Assembly: GCA_039105265.1 (NCBI GenBank)
Contig: JAPFFF010000009.1
Location: 5,580,001-5,644,000 of the forward strand
From: Tritrichomonas musculus
Lineage: Eukaryota > Parabasalia > Tritrichomonadida > Tritrichomonadidae
Length of the DNA: 64,000 nt
Direction: 5' to 3'
Positions 19,139-29,864 of this stretch are shown piece by piece (the stretch's first letter is position 1; each line of letters starts with the position of its first letter). The position numbers and the translations under genes were made by a program. The notes under the pieces were generated by a model. That model did not search any database and was not told the origin of the DNA. It saw only the letters and a list, made by a program, of their open reading frames with translations.

Positions 19139-22100
19139 ATGAAAGCAAACCAAAAACGATTTCAGGAAGCTTTAAAACGACTTGATCGAGAAGTACATAC
19201 AAAAGCTAGTCTTGGAATGTATGGTAATCGTCCGCATGCTTCTTCATCACAACGAATAATCGATCAAATTGATAATAAATCCAAAAAAAAAAATGCAATT
19301 CAAGTTCAAAATCGCGTAAAACCTTTAATTGATGTGAATAAAACTTTACAAAAGGTTAGGACATCTACAGATTTAGCATCACCAATTAACTACAATCAAC
19401 CAAAGTCACCAGCTTTTAACAAAACTGCTGGTGCTCCCAGAAACTTTCGTACCAAATTATCAAACATCAATGCAGAGCCTTGTTCAATTCAAGAATTTAA
19501 TCCTAAACCTCCAAATAGTCCAATTGATTTTAATGCAAATTCTGCACGAAGTCGCCGAAATGCTGCAAAGAGAGAAGGAATTGAGGTTTATAAAGTGCAT
19601 AACGCCCAAAATCTTGACGCTATGCTACGAATCCCCAAAAATGCACCTTTATCAGCTCGTCCGAAAGAAGTTAGGCCTCTCTTAAACTGGAATGATAGAC
19701 GATTTTTGGATTATTCAGCAGTTGAGCAAGAGCTTACAAAAAGGGCAATTCAATTACACCAACTTGTTACTAAAGATTTTGAAAATCAAACAGATGATAG
19801 CAATACTCTTCCAATAGACTTTTTTGATTGTTATAATAATGCTCCCGAAGAAGAGCTAAAAATAAGAAAAATTGACCAAAACGGATGTTCTATAAAAAAA
19901 ATCGATAATGAGGGAAACGAAAATGATGAAGAAGAAAAATTTGAGGCGCATGGATCAACAAAAATGAGATATGACAACGAAGTTGAATGGGATCCATGTA
20001 GTATCCTCAAATTCAATCCATATTCTTTAACTTTTACCGTATCTCTTGATAATAAGTTTAGCGCTTTTGATCCTACAAAACCTTTAATTAAAGATGTAAC
20101 AAGATTTAATCTTCGTTTTGATAACGAAGATATTGAAAAATTAGATGAAAGATATAAGTTAGCAGAAAAATTGCGCTCAGAGTACGAGCAAAATCTACGT
20201 ACAATAACATTTTTGGATACAATTGAATCTAATTCTAATATGACCAACTTTGTCACAAATGATTTAACGTGTTCATTACCAGATGATGCATTTAATGAAC
20301 TTCTTCGTGCTCAAAAAATGCAGATTATACGTGGATCATTAAAACTCGAATCAGACCCAAAACTCGAAAAATTAATGAGTGATCTAAATATAAATATAAA
20401 TGCTTACATTCCGAAACCCATAAAAAGTCCATTTTTATATCAAACTAATTATAGTTCTTCTTTAAATCGACTAATTAACAATGTCACATTTATTTCTGTT
20501 CCAGAATTCATGAAGTTGCGTAGAGGATTTCATATAGCTTGTCTTTCGACTATTGAAAGAACAATGAAGCTTTACAAACAATTCTTTGATAATAAACTTT
20601 TGACAATTAATGAATGGGAGATAAAAAGAAATGAGTTATTTGAAGAAATCAGAAATTATTTGTTTGAGTTTGTTGATAAACTTGTTTCATTGATTAATTC
20701 AAATATAGAAAATGTATTAGATGATACAAATGACGACCCGGATTTGAAATCAATGAAAGACATAAAAGATAGACCATTTTTCCAATTTTTTGTCCAAGGT
20801 GACACCTTATTTAATCGAGTGAAGACAGTCTTATCTGTTGTTTTAAGACAATTTTCATATGACTTACTTCATGAAAATTTTATATTTTTTGCTAATTTAA
20901 TTAATTACGAATTTCCCGAAATTCATTTTGAAGAAATTTCATGCGACAATTTTACAACCATTTCAAATAAGCCATGTGATGATTCGATTACTCATAAACC
21001 GCCACTAATTAAAATTAATTTACGAACAGAAAAAGGTGAAGCAAAGAAAATTGTTACAGATTTGTTTAATGTTATTAATGATTCTTTAAAAGAAATGGTT
21101 GATCCATTTACAGTATTATTTGAGAAATCAGATGCCAAATCAGTGTCAACTATGCAACATTCAAAATTCGAGCCATTTTTATTAGCAAACGGACTTACTA
21201 ACTATGTCCCAGCTATTCTCCATTTTAATAGTGAGCATAGTGAAATTGAAGATTATTCAAATGAGTTATCAGAATTATTTAAACTTTCTTTAGATAAGCA
21301 TGTAAATAATAGTTTTACATGTTTACCAGAAATACAAAGAAATGCAAATCTAGCGATGATGTTCTTTACACGTGATCAATTCCCACCAGATGAAGATGCA
21401 TTCAAAACTTTAACAAAACTTGATGAGCAAAGAATGTTTTTTCTCAAAAACTTTCCTCCGTTTGTTAATATAGGAATTTTTTGTGTTTCATTATCTGCAT
21501 TTATAAATGATATTGATGAAGGATGCCAACAATATCGTCAAAACGTATGTCAAACAATATCAAACAAACTTGTTCAATTGATGAATGAATTGCATCGAGA
21601 CTACACAAATTTGGTAACAAAATTAAAACAGCCAGTTCAAACAGCAGAAAATTGGACAACATTACAAGACACTCTTGACACTGTTTTAACAACAAGAAAC
21701 AAATTGGAATTAGTTGCTGAACAAATCAAATTTTTATATGATTTACTTTTCTCATTGTATTTCGGATTAGAATCAAAAATCCTTGTTCGTTACTTAAATA
21801 CAATGATGTGGCCAATTTTAATTGACATGCAGCTTGGGCAAGCTGTTGGCCAAGCTACGATAGCTCAGAAAAATTACTTGAAACAAAATCAAGTCACACT
21901 TCAACAACTTCAAACAGAAGTAAATAAACTTGAGGAGTCAATTAATTCGGAGAAAAATCAAGATTCTCTTCTCAAATTGAAAAATTATAATAATCACTTG
22001 CAGGAAAGAATGGTTAGAATCAGTGAAATTAATACAAGAATGAAAATCACAAAGTATGATAAATTTAATACTCCACGCGTTCGTTTGTGGTGCCTTGTTA

Positions 22101-25100
22101 CATTAGTCCAAACATCAATATCTGATTGGCAAGAAGCCAAGATTAGCGAACTTGATATAAATTCAATAAAAACATCTATAGATGGATATCTGAAGGAATT
22201 AAGGTCATTGACTAAATCATTTAGAGGAGATACGAATTCGCTTCGTTTATTGATATCAACCAAAAATGATCTTGAACAAATTGAGCCTTTATTTAAGGCT
22301 TGCTCTCAAATATTAGCATTGTATCCAAAAGAGAAAATTAGAGCTGAAATTGGTTCAATGGTGGGTCGTTCTGATTATCCAAACATGAGTTTACTTGAAT
22401 TAAAGACAAATGGAAAATTCGGCCAAATAGTCCCAGAAATTCAAACTATTTATCAACGTTCAAAGGCTGAAGATAAAACAGATGTTGATTTAATTAATTC
22501 AGAGAAAACAATCCAACAGATTAAAGTTACCTTTAAATCACAGAATTCTAAAATTATTAGAAATATTGATTCATTATTAATTACCCTTCGTGAACAAAAA
22601 AATATTTTAACAAATATCCAGTCAATCGATGATCTTCCAATACAAAAAAGAAATGCAACGAGAAAATTAATTTCAGCTTCAAAAAATATGATTGAAGTTC
22701 TTGAACTATTTTCATCGATTCAAGATATATTCACAATTCTTTTACCACTGAAAAAGGTTTCATCAATGAAAGAACAAAGCAAGGCAATCACAGAAATTAA
22801 TAAAAATTACAACAAACAGATAAAAGTATTACAAAAAGATCCGGTACTTATTAGTTACGCCACAAAGCCTATGAATATATCAACTTTGAAATCGATTCGA
22901 ACAGAATTAAAAGAAACGCACCAAAAAATAATTGAATTAGTATCTAATATGAGAGGTGAAAATCCGAGATTACTTCTCGTTCCTGATTCTAAAATCATCT
23001 CTGTTTTTGCTGATGAAATTAGCCTTAAAAAAATTTTTTTATCTTTGATTTTTCCAGGAGTGAAAGATTGGGTAATTAGTGATGCTTCTGAATTAACTGG
23101 CGTGGCTCTTAATTCAGACGATATGCTGTCACTCACACAACCTGTGTCGATGAAGGATCCTATATTTACTTTAATACCAAAGCTTGAAGATGTTTTTATA
23201 AATTCTATGAAATATGCTTTCTTTAATGAAAAAGAACAATTCGAAAATCTTCCGATTCAGCTCTGCTTTTTAAAGTTAATTCAAGATCCAACCATTCAAC
23301 CAGACCCAGCCAAAACTCCAAAACTGAAATTCACTGCAATTGAATTATTCAAAAAATCAATCTTAGAATCAACGAAAAAAATACGAATTGAAGTCATTCA
23401 TAAATCAACGGAAGAGCCAGCAACCACACAAAAAGAAGAAGAAGAGGCAACGCATGAAAATGAAGAAGACAAAAATGAAAATAAAAATAATTCAAATCCA
23501 GAAGCTGCTAAAAACATAGTGAAGAAAAATTCAACTGTGAATAGATTTTCCGATTCGACGATTTATTTGATTGCTGGTGAAGGAAAGATTGAGTATGGAT
23601 TCCAATTCGCTACCCCACACTCAACATTTTTCTCACCAAGTCTTTACGAAATTATTTATGATATCATATCGCTCCATATTCCACAACACGCCAGGATTCC
23701 TTTGCTAATTCATTCGCAATCTTATTCAATATCAACAATTGCAATTCAACAATTTTCATTTCTTGTTGGTCATCCTTGTTTCAACATCCATCCAACTTTG
23801 ACAACACCTATATCTCGTCTTCCAAGCCTCATACGAAGTTTGGATGAACTTCATATTAACGTGTGCATTGATGAAGTTGAAATTTTCTCATCAAAACAGC
23901 TTTTTGAAATTGCAATGCTAATTAAGGAGAAATTCTACTGTTCACTCACCACAAATTCGGTATCCTCTATCATTCAGTGCGGAAAAATTCAATATTTCTT
24001 ACAGCCAGTATTAATTCAATCTCATCTTGAATTCATTGCGCCTGTTTTCTATCCCGATCAACAAAAGCAGATAGAATTTGTTACAAATACATTGACAAAA
24101 TATCTTCATATTGAAATGGCTAAGAATTACCTAGAAAAAAGTTATATTAACGGAAATGAAAAATTTGATTTAAACTTTGCAACTAATATTCGAATGGTTA
24201 TTCCTCACGAAGTATTTGAATTAGCACTTCCAGATATTATTGATTCATCGAATTCAAATACTCAAAAAAATCTTAACCAACTTAATCAACAAGTAATTTT
24301 ATCAACTCAAGATTTTGTTTCAGGAGTTGAATTGATTGCTGACCAATTTAAACAAAGGACACGAGTAATGATGGTTGCAGGTCCTCCATTTTCTGGCATT
24401 ACTACGTGTATTATGACAGCTGCACAATCAGCCAACCTACCTATTGTATCGTTAGCTTTTTCATCGCCAAATTGGATTCGATCAATCATTGAAGCTCTTG
24501 AAAACAATGATAATAAATCTCTTGTTCTTCATATTTTGTTACCATTTGATCATCTTTTCTCGGCACATTCATCATCTATTCTTTTAGAAGGATTGATTTG
24601 TGAAGGCATGAACTCATTATTGACTATTAATTCAAATGTTTTTGTAGTTTTTGAAATGATGACATCGATCACAAATGCTATTTCAATTCCTATCCCAATC
24701 TTCACTTTTTCAACACCACTTGTTAAATCATCTGAATTACTTTTATATTGGATTGTTAATGGTGATTTTGTTATGAACTATAATGATAGGGAATTCATCC
24801 GAAGTACAGTTTCTCAAATTATTGACAATTCTCATCAGTTGTCCATTTTCTATACTTTATTTTCTACTTTGTTATCAGTCTTCCCTCATTTTAATAAGGA
24901 TTCGTTATCATTTATGATTGGCTACTGCATATTTTGGTCGAAAGTGAGCGAATTTACAACAATTGATGAGTGGAATTCATATTCAGATGTTGTTAAAAGT
25001 TCAATTCAACAATTTGACACTCTTGCTATGCATATATATGAATATATGTATAATGAATCTAATTTGTCTGATCATAATAATGACATGTTCGAGTTAGAAG

Positions 25101-28100
25101 GTGTTTATAAAAACGCAAAATGCATTTCGTTTGATAATAGTTATATGAAAAAGTTCTCAGAAATTCATTGTAACCGAATTTCAGTTACAAATATACCAAC
25201 TCAACAGTTCATTAGTTGTTATCAACAGCTTCCTTTGTTGTTGCATAATAATAAGTCTGTGATGATTATTGGATCCCAAGGAAGTGGAAAATCAACAATC
25301 ACAAAATTCATCACAACAAGGTTTTTGAAAGAACCAACTTATATTACTTTGAATTTTGATGGTGAAACAACAACTGAAGATGAATTATTAAATCAATTAA
25401 TATCAATATCTGTCATTACCGTCGATGGAATAATTATGCCCAAAGATAATTGTATATGTGTTATTACTATTGATCCTTTCTCAGCTGAGAGTTCGATTTA
25501 TGGCTCTGTTTTGTCAATTGCAAAAACTGGAAATTGCAACATTAATAAGAAGATTCTGCTATTTAAGAATTTCTTGTTCATTTTTGTTGTTGAGGAGTAT
25601 AATTATCAACTGTCAACTTGTTGTTATCCGATTTCAATTAAACCTTATGATGACCAAGATTTCAGTTTCATTGCTAAAGAAGAAATAACACGAATTTTGT
25701 TGAAAAGATCATTTTCAACTCCTCAAATTACATATTTATTGAACTCTCTTCAGCCATTTTTACCAGTAATTTCGAAGATTATTAATACAGACAATAAACT
25801 CCGATATCTACATTTCTTCTTCAAGATTATTCGAAGTGTTGAAAACATCGCATCAACGCAAACAATTAGTCTCTCAGACTTTTTCAGATGGAAAATGTTA
25901 CAAATTCTACCATCAAGTTATAGCTTAAATCCATTATTAAACCCACCAGATAATACTCTTATTGAATATGAGCTTTCTGCTGTAAATAATGAAGCAAAAA
26001 GTAAAGAGAAATCAGCAGGAATCAATAAAAGTTCTAATGAGGATAATAAAGAATATGTTTATTCAACTTTAAACAAGCAGCAATCACAATTTGAAGAAGC
26101 TATTTTACCATTCTCACATTTGTACATGACAGATATTGATATAAATAAGTTTTCTCTCAATTATTTGTCATTTGTCTTTGATGTCATAATGTCAATAAAT
26201 ACGCATGCAATGGTCATTGATGACTTGAATCAAGATTACGAAATGCTTACGCAATTTGCAGCATCAATTATATCTGCCAAATTCATTGTTTACCAATCAT
26301 CAAAGCAACTTCCTTCAATCATTCGCGAATCAATCCTATCACCACAGCCAATCATTCTTTTCTGCAGAGAGCCAAGCGAAGAACTTCTAACATTCATTTC
26401 GAGTGGTTTTAAAACATTTGACGTTCCTAAAATTTCAGGTAATTTCAGTGATGATGTAATGGTTGAACGAATGGAGCAAGCACGAAATGGAGGATGTGTT
26501 TTTCCTTATTCGAATCTTGGAAATCAGCCAACTTACATTGATGATATCTCAAATAAGCAAAACAGCCAAGAAAGTAATATAAAATTGAAACCAAAAGAAG
26601 ATTCAACAAGTGAAGAAAACGTGGACGAATCATTAGTTTTAAGTAAAAAATCATTTAATTCGTCGTCAACAGAAGTTATTGATAATGATCAAGCATTTAC
26701 GCCAAGCTTGTCTAAGAATCAAGCAATTGTTCATAGAATGAGAGCTAGTGATTTTTCTTTCTTCCAATTGCATAGTTTTCGAACTGTTCATGTTTTCTTC
26801 AAATTGACGACAGTTGATGAAATCGTCGATGAAAGAAAACGAAATCTGTTCAATCTTTGGGATCATAGTGATAGAATTCCAGATACGTCAAAATCACCCA
26901 ATAGCATCATTACTATTAAAGACAAAGATAAGAATAAAGACAAGGAGAAAGATAAGCAAAATCCGCTTCTTCAGCAATTATTTTCATTAATGTTGAGATA
27001 TAAAGATAAATCATATGTTAAAATGATTCATCAACTTTCTAAAGTTATTAAACGATACAATTACATTATTGATCGTGTTAATAAATACATTATGCAAAGG
27101 CGATTATTTGTCCAACAAATTCTCGTTGTCATTAATGCAATAGAAACTTCAATAAACGATACTTCAGAGTTGATCATTTCAACTAAAAAACAAATCGAAA
27201 TGGATGAAGCTTTCCTCCAAACTCACACGCAAGCTGTTGAATATCGACAGACAATTGTGACCGATTTAAGTGGTGAATTGGCACGAAATAAAGCTGAACT
27301 TGATCAAATAAATGCAAAAGATGCTGAATATAACGCTTATAAGTCTAGAGATAGCGCAAATACTTCTGCTTTAGTTGATCAAGCGACCAAACAAGTAGTC
27401 AAATCTTTTTCACAAGAAGAACAATATAAACTTTATATACAACAGAATCCTTCTCAAGCTGTTAGACATCTTTTCAACACTTATTGTGTTTTACGTGAGT
27501 TTACACCACGTGAAGATAATGATTATTGGCCAGAAGCTCGTGTTCTTCTAAAAAGTGGACGTTTTCATCGAACAATTACTGTTTTTGATAAAAATAATAT
27601 TAAGAAGAATGTTATCTTGCAATTTGACGTGATGATGAATAATCCTCTAATTAAAGAAGATAACTTCCCTCCAAATTCTGCTTGTAGAGCTTTGGCTAGC
27701 TGGATTCATGCTGTCCATAAACACACGCAAAGTACGTCTTTTAATTCAACCGTTTCGCAAGAAATGCTTGAATTACAAAAATCAAAGGCGAGGAAAGAAA
27801 AGGAGGTCGAAGAAATTGAAAAAAGATTAAAAACCGCAAATGAAGATTTGGCAAAACATGAAAAATCCCTTCTAGAACTGAAAGAAAAAATTAAACAAGA
27901 AAACCTCCTTCTTGCTAATATTATTCATTATCATGAAACAGCTGTGCAGGTTAGTAAATGCTTCGATTTCGTTAAAGATGAGCTTAATAAGTTTAATGAT
28001 GGTGAAAAAAGTAAAGGAGCAAATATAAATGGTTTCGCTCTACTTGAAGTTTGTAAATCTGTTGTTTATCCACTTTTTCCGAAGGAATTTGTCCCAACAA

Positions 28101-29728
28101 TTGAAAGACAAGTTGATGATTTGATTAGCGATTTAGGAATAGAATCTTCTTATTTTGTTACTTTGAAGGAAATCTTGGGAAATGATGACCCAATTGTCCT
28201 TTCGATTTTATCAGGTGATCGTTTAATAGCAGTATTTGATCCAAATGATACAACTTATGACCTTTTGAAAAGTGATCCAACTATACCAGCTCTTGCTAAA
28301 TATGATTTCTTGTTCACTGATCCAATAGAATCAAAAACTCCATCAAGACAAATACCTTCCAATAACAACAATATTAATATGATTCAATATTTTGAAAATT
28401 ATGACCTTTCTAAAGATGGTACTGTAAAATATGACTCCGATAATAAAGAGTATGCATTTTATTCAAGCGGATTTATTGAAGATTTCATAACTGCTGCAGA
28501 AAGAGGGAAAATACTAGTAATTCATCATGCTGATTCAGTTTTAAATAATCCATTTTTAAATTCAATTGTCTCCCAAGCTGTTAAATCATCAATATTTAAA
28601 GATCGCGTCGTTAAAATTAACAGTGATTTCAGAGTTATCTTCCTTCTTGATAAACCACCGTCACTTTATGGAAATAATGATTTAGGAATGAAGGTACCTT
28701 CTAGGCTTAATCCTCATGTTACTTTTATATCATGCAATGAAATAGTTATGGAAAAACTCGAATCAATACTTTTAAATGATGAAACTCCGTTGAAAATGGA
28801 GCAAAAGAAAGTTAACGCTGACCTAATGCTTCAAGCTCAAAAAGAAAATTTATATCTCGCTCTTCAAGATTTACATACTCAATTGCAAAGGATACATGCC
28901 TCTGATACTGAAGTCCTTAAAGATGTGTCTCTTCAATCGCAGCTTCTTCAAAACTCAATACAAGCTTCAAATGACGCCACTTTTCTCAATGATCATGTTA
29001 TTGACGGTTTTCCATGGGTGAAACCACTTTCATTAAAAATCAGTGATTTTATGGAGAAGCTTCATCGTCTTTATATCACATCTCCTCTTTATATTTGGCA
29101 TTTTTCAAAGTTCCAAGAAAATATTCTAAATGCTCAACGTCAAATTAATCTAAAATCATCAACAAAAGATAAAGAAAACAATCCCGAAAATGATGAGAAA
29201 TGCAATCTTTTGCTTCAGCATCTATATAAAACTGCCTCAGCAACAATGTTAAAGAGTCATCTTTGGGAAGTTGCTGAATTAAAGACATTTTTAGATCAAA
29301 AAATCGATTTTAATAATATTTTTGATTCTAATAATGAAAATAATAGACTTTTTATGCTTCACTATACTGATATTGCACTTGCAGCTGACTTCTTCATTGG
29401 AAAAAGATTCGGTTCTGAAGATAAATCAACATTTGTTTATGATGAAAGCAAGCATGATGATGAAAACTTTTCAGTTGAAAGAAATACTGATTCAGAATTT
29501 ATCAAAACAAATGTTTTACCAATTTTATTGGATGACAAACAACCAAAAGATGTAATTATTACTTTCTTTGAAGAAAATATAAATGTTGCTAATATGATCG
29601 ACAAAATTATTTTTGAAAATCCACCAAGTAATTGGAACAAAGAGACAAGAATATTCATATTAGTTGACAATTCTTTTGAAATGCCAACTCATTTGATTTT
29701 ATCATTCAAATTATTTGCACTTGAGTAA
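19139..29728 (+). CDS. dynein-heavy-chain-like protein, AAA1 P-loop lost
   Basis: A 3529-residue protein with a dynein heavy chain layout, shorter than the usual 4000-4600. Residues 1-1450 are the tail/linker. AAA1 begins at about 1484 (IEYGFQF, as in dynein 'EYGYEY'), but at about 1523 the expected GPAGTGKT is HSQSYSIST. Only the Walker-B-like CIDEVEIF (about 1575) survives. A degenerate loop, GPPFSGITTC (about 1747), probably marks AAA2; the intact GSQGSGKST (about 2045) is probably AAA3. AAA4 has no P-loop. The stalk coils lie at about 2614-2725 and 2874-2928. AAA5 ends in VTFISCNEIVMEKLESILL (about 3190-3210). The chain stops at RIFILVDNSFEMPTHLILSF, which matches the end of AAA6, so the C-terminal domain is absent. 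It cannot be a normal motor. DNHD1, an animal dynein-like flagellar protein, is a useful comparison. A structural axonemal or basal-body role is inferred. It is one uninterrupted frame, so not a pseudogene. Confidence 0.85.
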   Translation: MKANQKRFQEALKRLDREVHTKASLGMYGNRPHASSSQRIIDQIDNKSKKKNAIQVQNRVKPLIDVNKTLQKVRTSTDLASPINYNQPKSPAFNKTAGAPRNFRTKLSNINAEPCSIQEFNPKPPNSPIDFNANSARSRRNAAKREGIEVYKVHNAQNLDAMLRIPKNAPLSARPKEVRPLLNWNDRRFLDYSAVEQELTKRAIQLHQLVTKDFENQTDDSNTLPIDFFDCYNNAPEEELKIRKIDQNGCSIKKIDNEGNENDEEEKFEAHGSTKMRYDNEVEWDPCSILKFNPYSLTFTVSLDNKFSAFDPTKPLIKDVTRFNLRFDNEDIEKLDERYKLAEKLRSEYEQNLRTITFLDTIESNSNMTNFVTNDLTCSLPDDAFNELLRAQKMQIIRGSLKLESDPKLEKLMSDLNININAYIPKPIKSPFLYQTNYSSSLNRLINNVTFISVPEFMKLRRGFHIACLSTIERTMKLYKQFFDNKLLTINEWEIKRNELFEEIRNYLFEFVDKLVSLINSNIENVLDDTNDDPDLKSMKDIKDRPFFQFFVQGDTLFNRVKTVLSVVLRQFSYDLLHENFIFFANLINYEFPEIHFEEISCDNFTTISNKPCDDSITHKPPLIKINLRTEKGEAKKIVTDLFNVINDSLKEMVDPFTVLFEKSDAKSVSTMQHSKFEPFLLANGLTNYVPAILHFNSEHSEIEDYSNELSELFKLSLDKHVNNSFTCLPEIQRNANLAMMFFTRDQFPPDEDAFKTLTKLDEQRMFFLKNFPPFVNIGIFCVSLSAFINDIDEGCQQYRQNVCQTISNKLVQLMNELHRDYTNLVTKLKQPVQTAENWTTLQDTLDTVLTTRNKLELVAEQIKFLYDLLFSLYFGLESKILVRYLNTMMWPILIDMQLGQAVGQATIAQKNYLKQNQVTLQQLQTEVNKLEESINSEKNQDSLLKLKNYNNHLQERMVRISEINTRMKITKYDKFNTPRVRLWCLVTLVQTSISDWQEAKISELDINSIKTSIDGYLKELRSLTKSFRGDTNSLRLLISTKNDLEQIEPLFKACSQILALYPKEKIRAEIGSMVGRSDYPNMSLLELKTNGKFGQIVPEIQTIYQRSKAEDKTDVDLINSEKTIQQIKVTFKSQNSKIIRNIDSLLITLREQKNILTNIQSIDDLPIQKRNATRKLISASKNMIEVLELFSSIQDIFTILLPLKKVSSMKEQSKAITEINKNYNKQIKVLQKDPVLISYATKPMNISTLKSIRTELKETHQKIIELVSNMRGENPRLLLVPDSKIISVFADEISLKKIFLSLIFPGVKDWVISDASELTGVALNSDDMLSLTQPVSMKDPIFTLIPKLEDVFINSMKYAFFNEKEQFENLPIQLCFLKLIQDPTIQPDPAKTPKLKFTAIELFKKSILESTKKIRIEVIHKSTEEPATTQKEEEEATHENEEDKNENKNNSNPEAAKNIVKKNSTVNRFSDSTIYLIAGEGKIEYGFQFATPHSTFFSPSLYEIIYDIISLHIPQHARIPLLIHSQSYSISTIAIQQFSFLVGHPCFNIHPTLTTPISRLPSLIRSLDELHINVCIDEVEIFSSKQLFEIAMLIKEKFYCSLTTNSVSSIIQCGKIQYFLQPVLIQSHLEFIAPVFYPDQQKQIEFVTNTLTKYLHIEMAKNYLEKSYINGNEKFDLNFATNIRMVIPHEVFELALPDIIDSSNSNTQKNLNQLNQQVILSTQDFVSGVELIADQFKQRTRVMMVAGPPFSGITTCIMTAAQSANLPIVSLAFSSPNWIRSIIEALENNDNKSLVLHILLPFDHLFSAHSSSILLEGLICEGMNSLLTINSNVFVVFEMMTSITNAISIPIPIFTFSTPLVKSSELLLYWIVNGDFVMNYNDREFIRSTVSQIIDNSHQLSIFYTLFSTLLSVFPHFNKDSLSFMIGYCIFWSKVSEFTTIDEWNSYSDVVKSSIQQFDTLAMHIYEYMYNESNLSDHNNDMFELEGVYKNAKCISFDNSYMKKFSEIHCNRISVTNIPTQQFISCYQQLPLLLHNNKSVMIIGSQGSGKSTITKFITTRFLKEPTYITLNFDGETTTEDELLNQLISISVITVDGIIMPKDNCICVITIDPFSAESSIYGSVLSIAKTGNCNINKKILLFKNFLFIFVVEEYNYQLSTCCYPISIKPYDDQDFSFIAKEEITRILLKRSFSTPQITYLLNSLQPFLPVISKIINTDNKLRYLHFFFKIIRSVENIASTQTISLSDFFRWKMLQILPSSYSLNPLLNPPDNTLIEYELSAVNNEAKSKEKSAGINKSSNEDNKEYVYSTLNKQQSQFEEAILPFSHLYMTDIDINKFSLNYLSFVFDVIMSINTHAMVIDDLNQDYEMLTQFAASIISAKFIVYQSSKQLPSIIRESILSPQPIILFCREPSEELLTFISSGFKTFDVPKISGNFSDDVMVERMEQARNGGCVFPYSNLGNQPTYIDDISNKQNSQESNIKLKPKEDSTSEENVDESLVLSKKSFNSSSTEVIDNDQAFTPSLSKNQAIVHRMRASDFSFFQLHSFRTVHVFFKLTTVDEIVDERKRNLFNLWDHSDRIPDTSKSPNSIITIKDKDKNKDKEKDKQNPLLQQLFSLMLRYKDKSYVKMIHQLSKVIKRYNYIIDRVNKYIMQRRLFVQQILVVINAIETSINDTSELIISTKKQIEMDEAFLQTHTQAVEYRQTIVTDLSGELARNKAELDQINAKDAEYNAYKSRDSANTSALVDQATKQVVKSFSQEEQYKLYIQQNPSQAVRHLFNTYCVLREFTPREDNDYWPEARVLLKSGRFHRTITVFDKNNIKKNVILQFDVMMNNPLIKEDNFPPNSACRALASWIHAVHKHTQSTSFNSTVSQEMLELQKSKARKEKEVEEIEKRLKTANEDLAKHEKSLLELKEKIKQENLLLANIIHYHETAVQVSKCFDFVKDELNKFNDGEKSKGANINGFALLEVCKSVVYPLFPKEFVPTIERQVDDLISDLGIESSYFVTLKEILGNDDPIVLSILSGDRLIAVFDPNDTTYDLLKSDPTIPALAKYDFLFTDPIESKTPSRQIPSNNNNINMIQYFENYDLSKDGTVKYDSDNKEYAFYSSGFIEDFITAAERGKILVIHHADSVLNNPFLNSIVSQAVKSSIFKDRVVKINSDFRVIFLLDKPPSLYGNNDLGMKVPSRLNPHVTFISCNEIVMEKLESILLNDETPLKMEQKKVNADLMLQAQKENLYLALQDLHTQLQRIHASDTEVLKDVSLQSQLLQNSIQASNDATFLNDHVIDGFPWVKPLSLKISDFMEKLHRLYITSPLYIWHFSKFQENILNAQRQINLKSSTKDKENNPENDEKCNLLLQHLYKTASATMLKSHLWEVAELKTFLDQKIDFNNIFDSNNENNRLFMLHYTDIALAADFFIGKRFGSEDKSTFVYDESKHDDENFSVERNTDSEFIKTNVLPILLDDKQPKDVIITFFEENINVANMIDKIIFENPPSNWNKETRIFILVDNSFEMPTHLILSFKLFALE

Positions 29729-29864
29729 TTCGAATGATACTATTTTATATTTTTTTTAGGTTTTATATTTTGTGTTTTATCTACATAAAAAAAAAAAAAA
29801 AATAATAATAATATGATTGATTTTTAAAAATTGAGGATATCTATTTATATTTTAATTTATTCAT
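29729..29864. other. short gap between convergent genes
   Basis: Holds an A-rich run (about 16 As near 29786) and T-rich tracts between the dynein-like (+) and RNase Z-like (-) genes. Nothing else is seen. Confidence 0.5.

Noticed and set aside
603-29728. Spliceosomal introns in host genes
   Set aside because: All recognised host proteins read through in one frame, and none of the gaps in similarity requires an intron.
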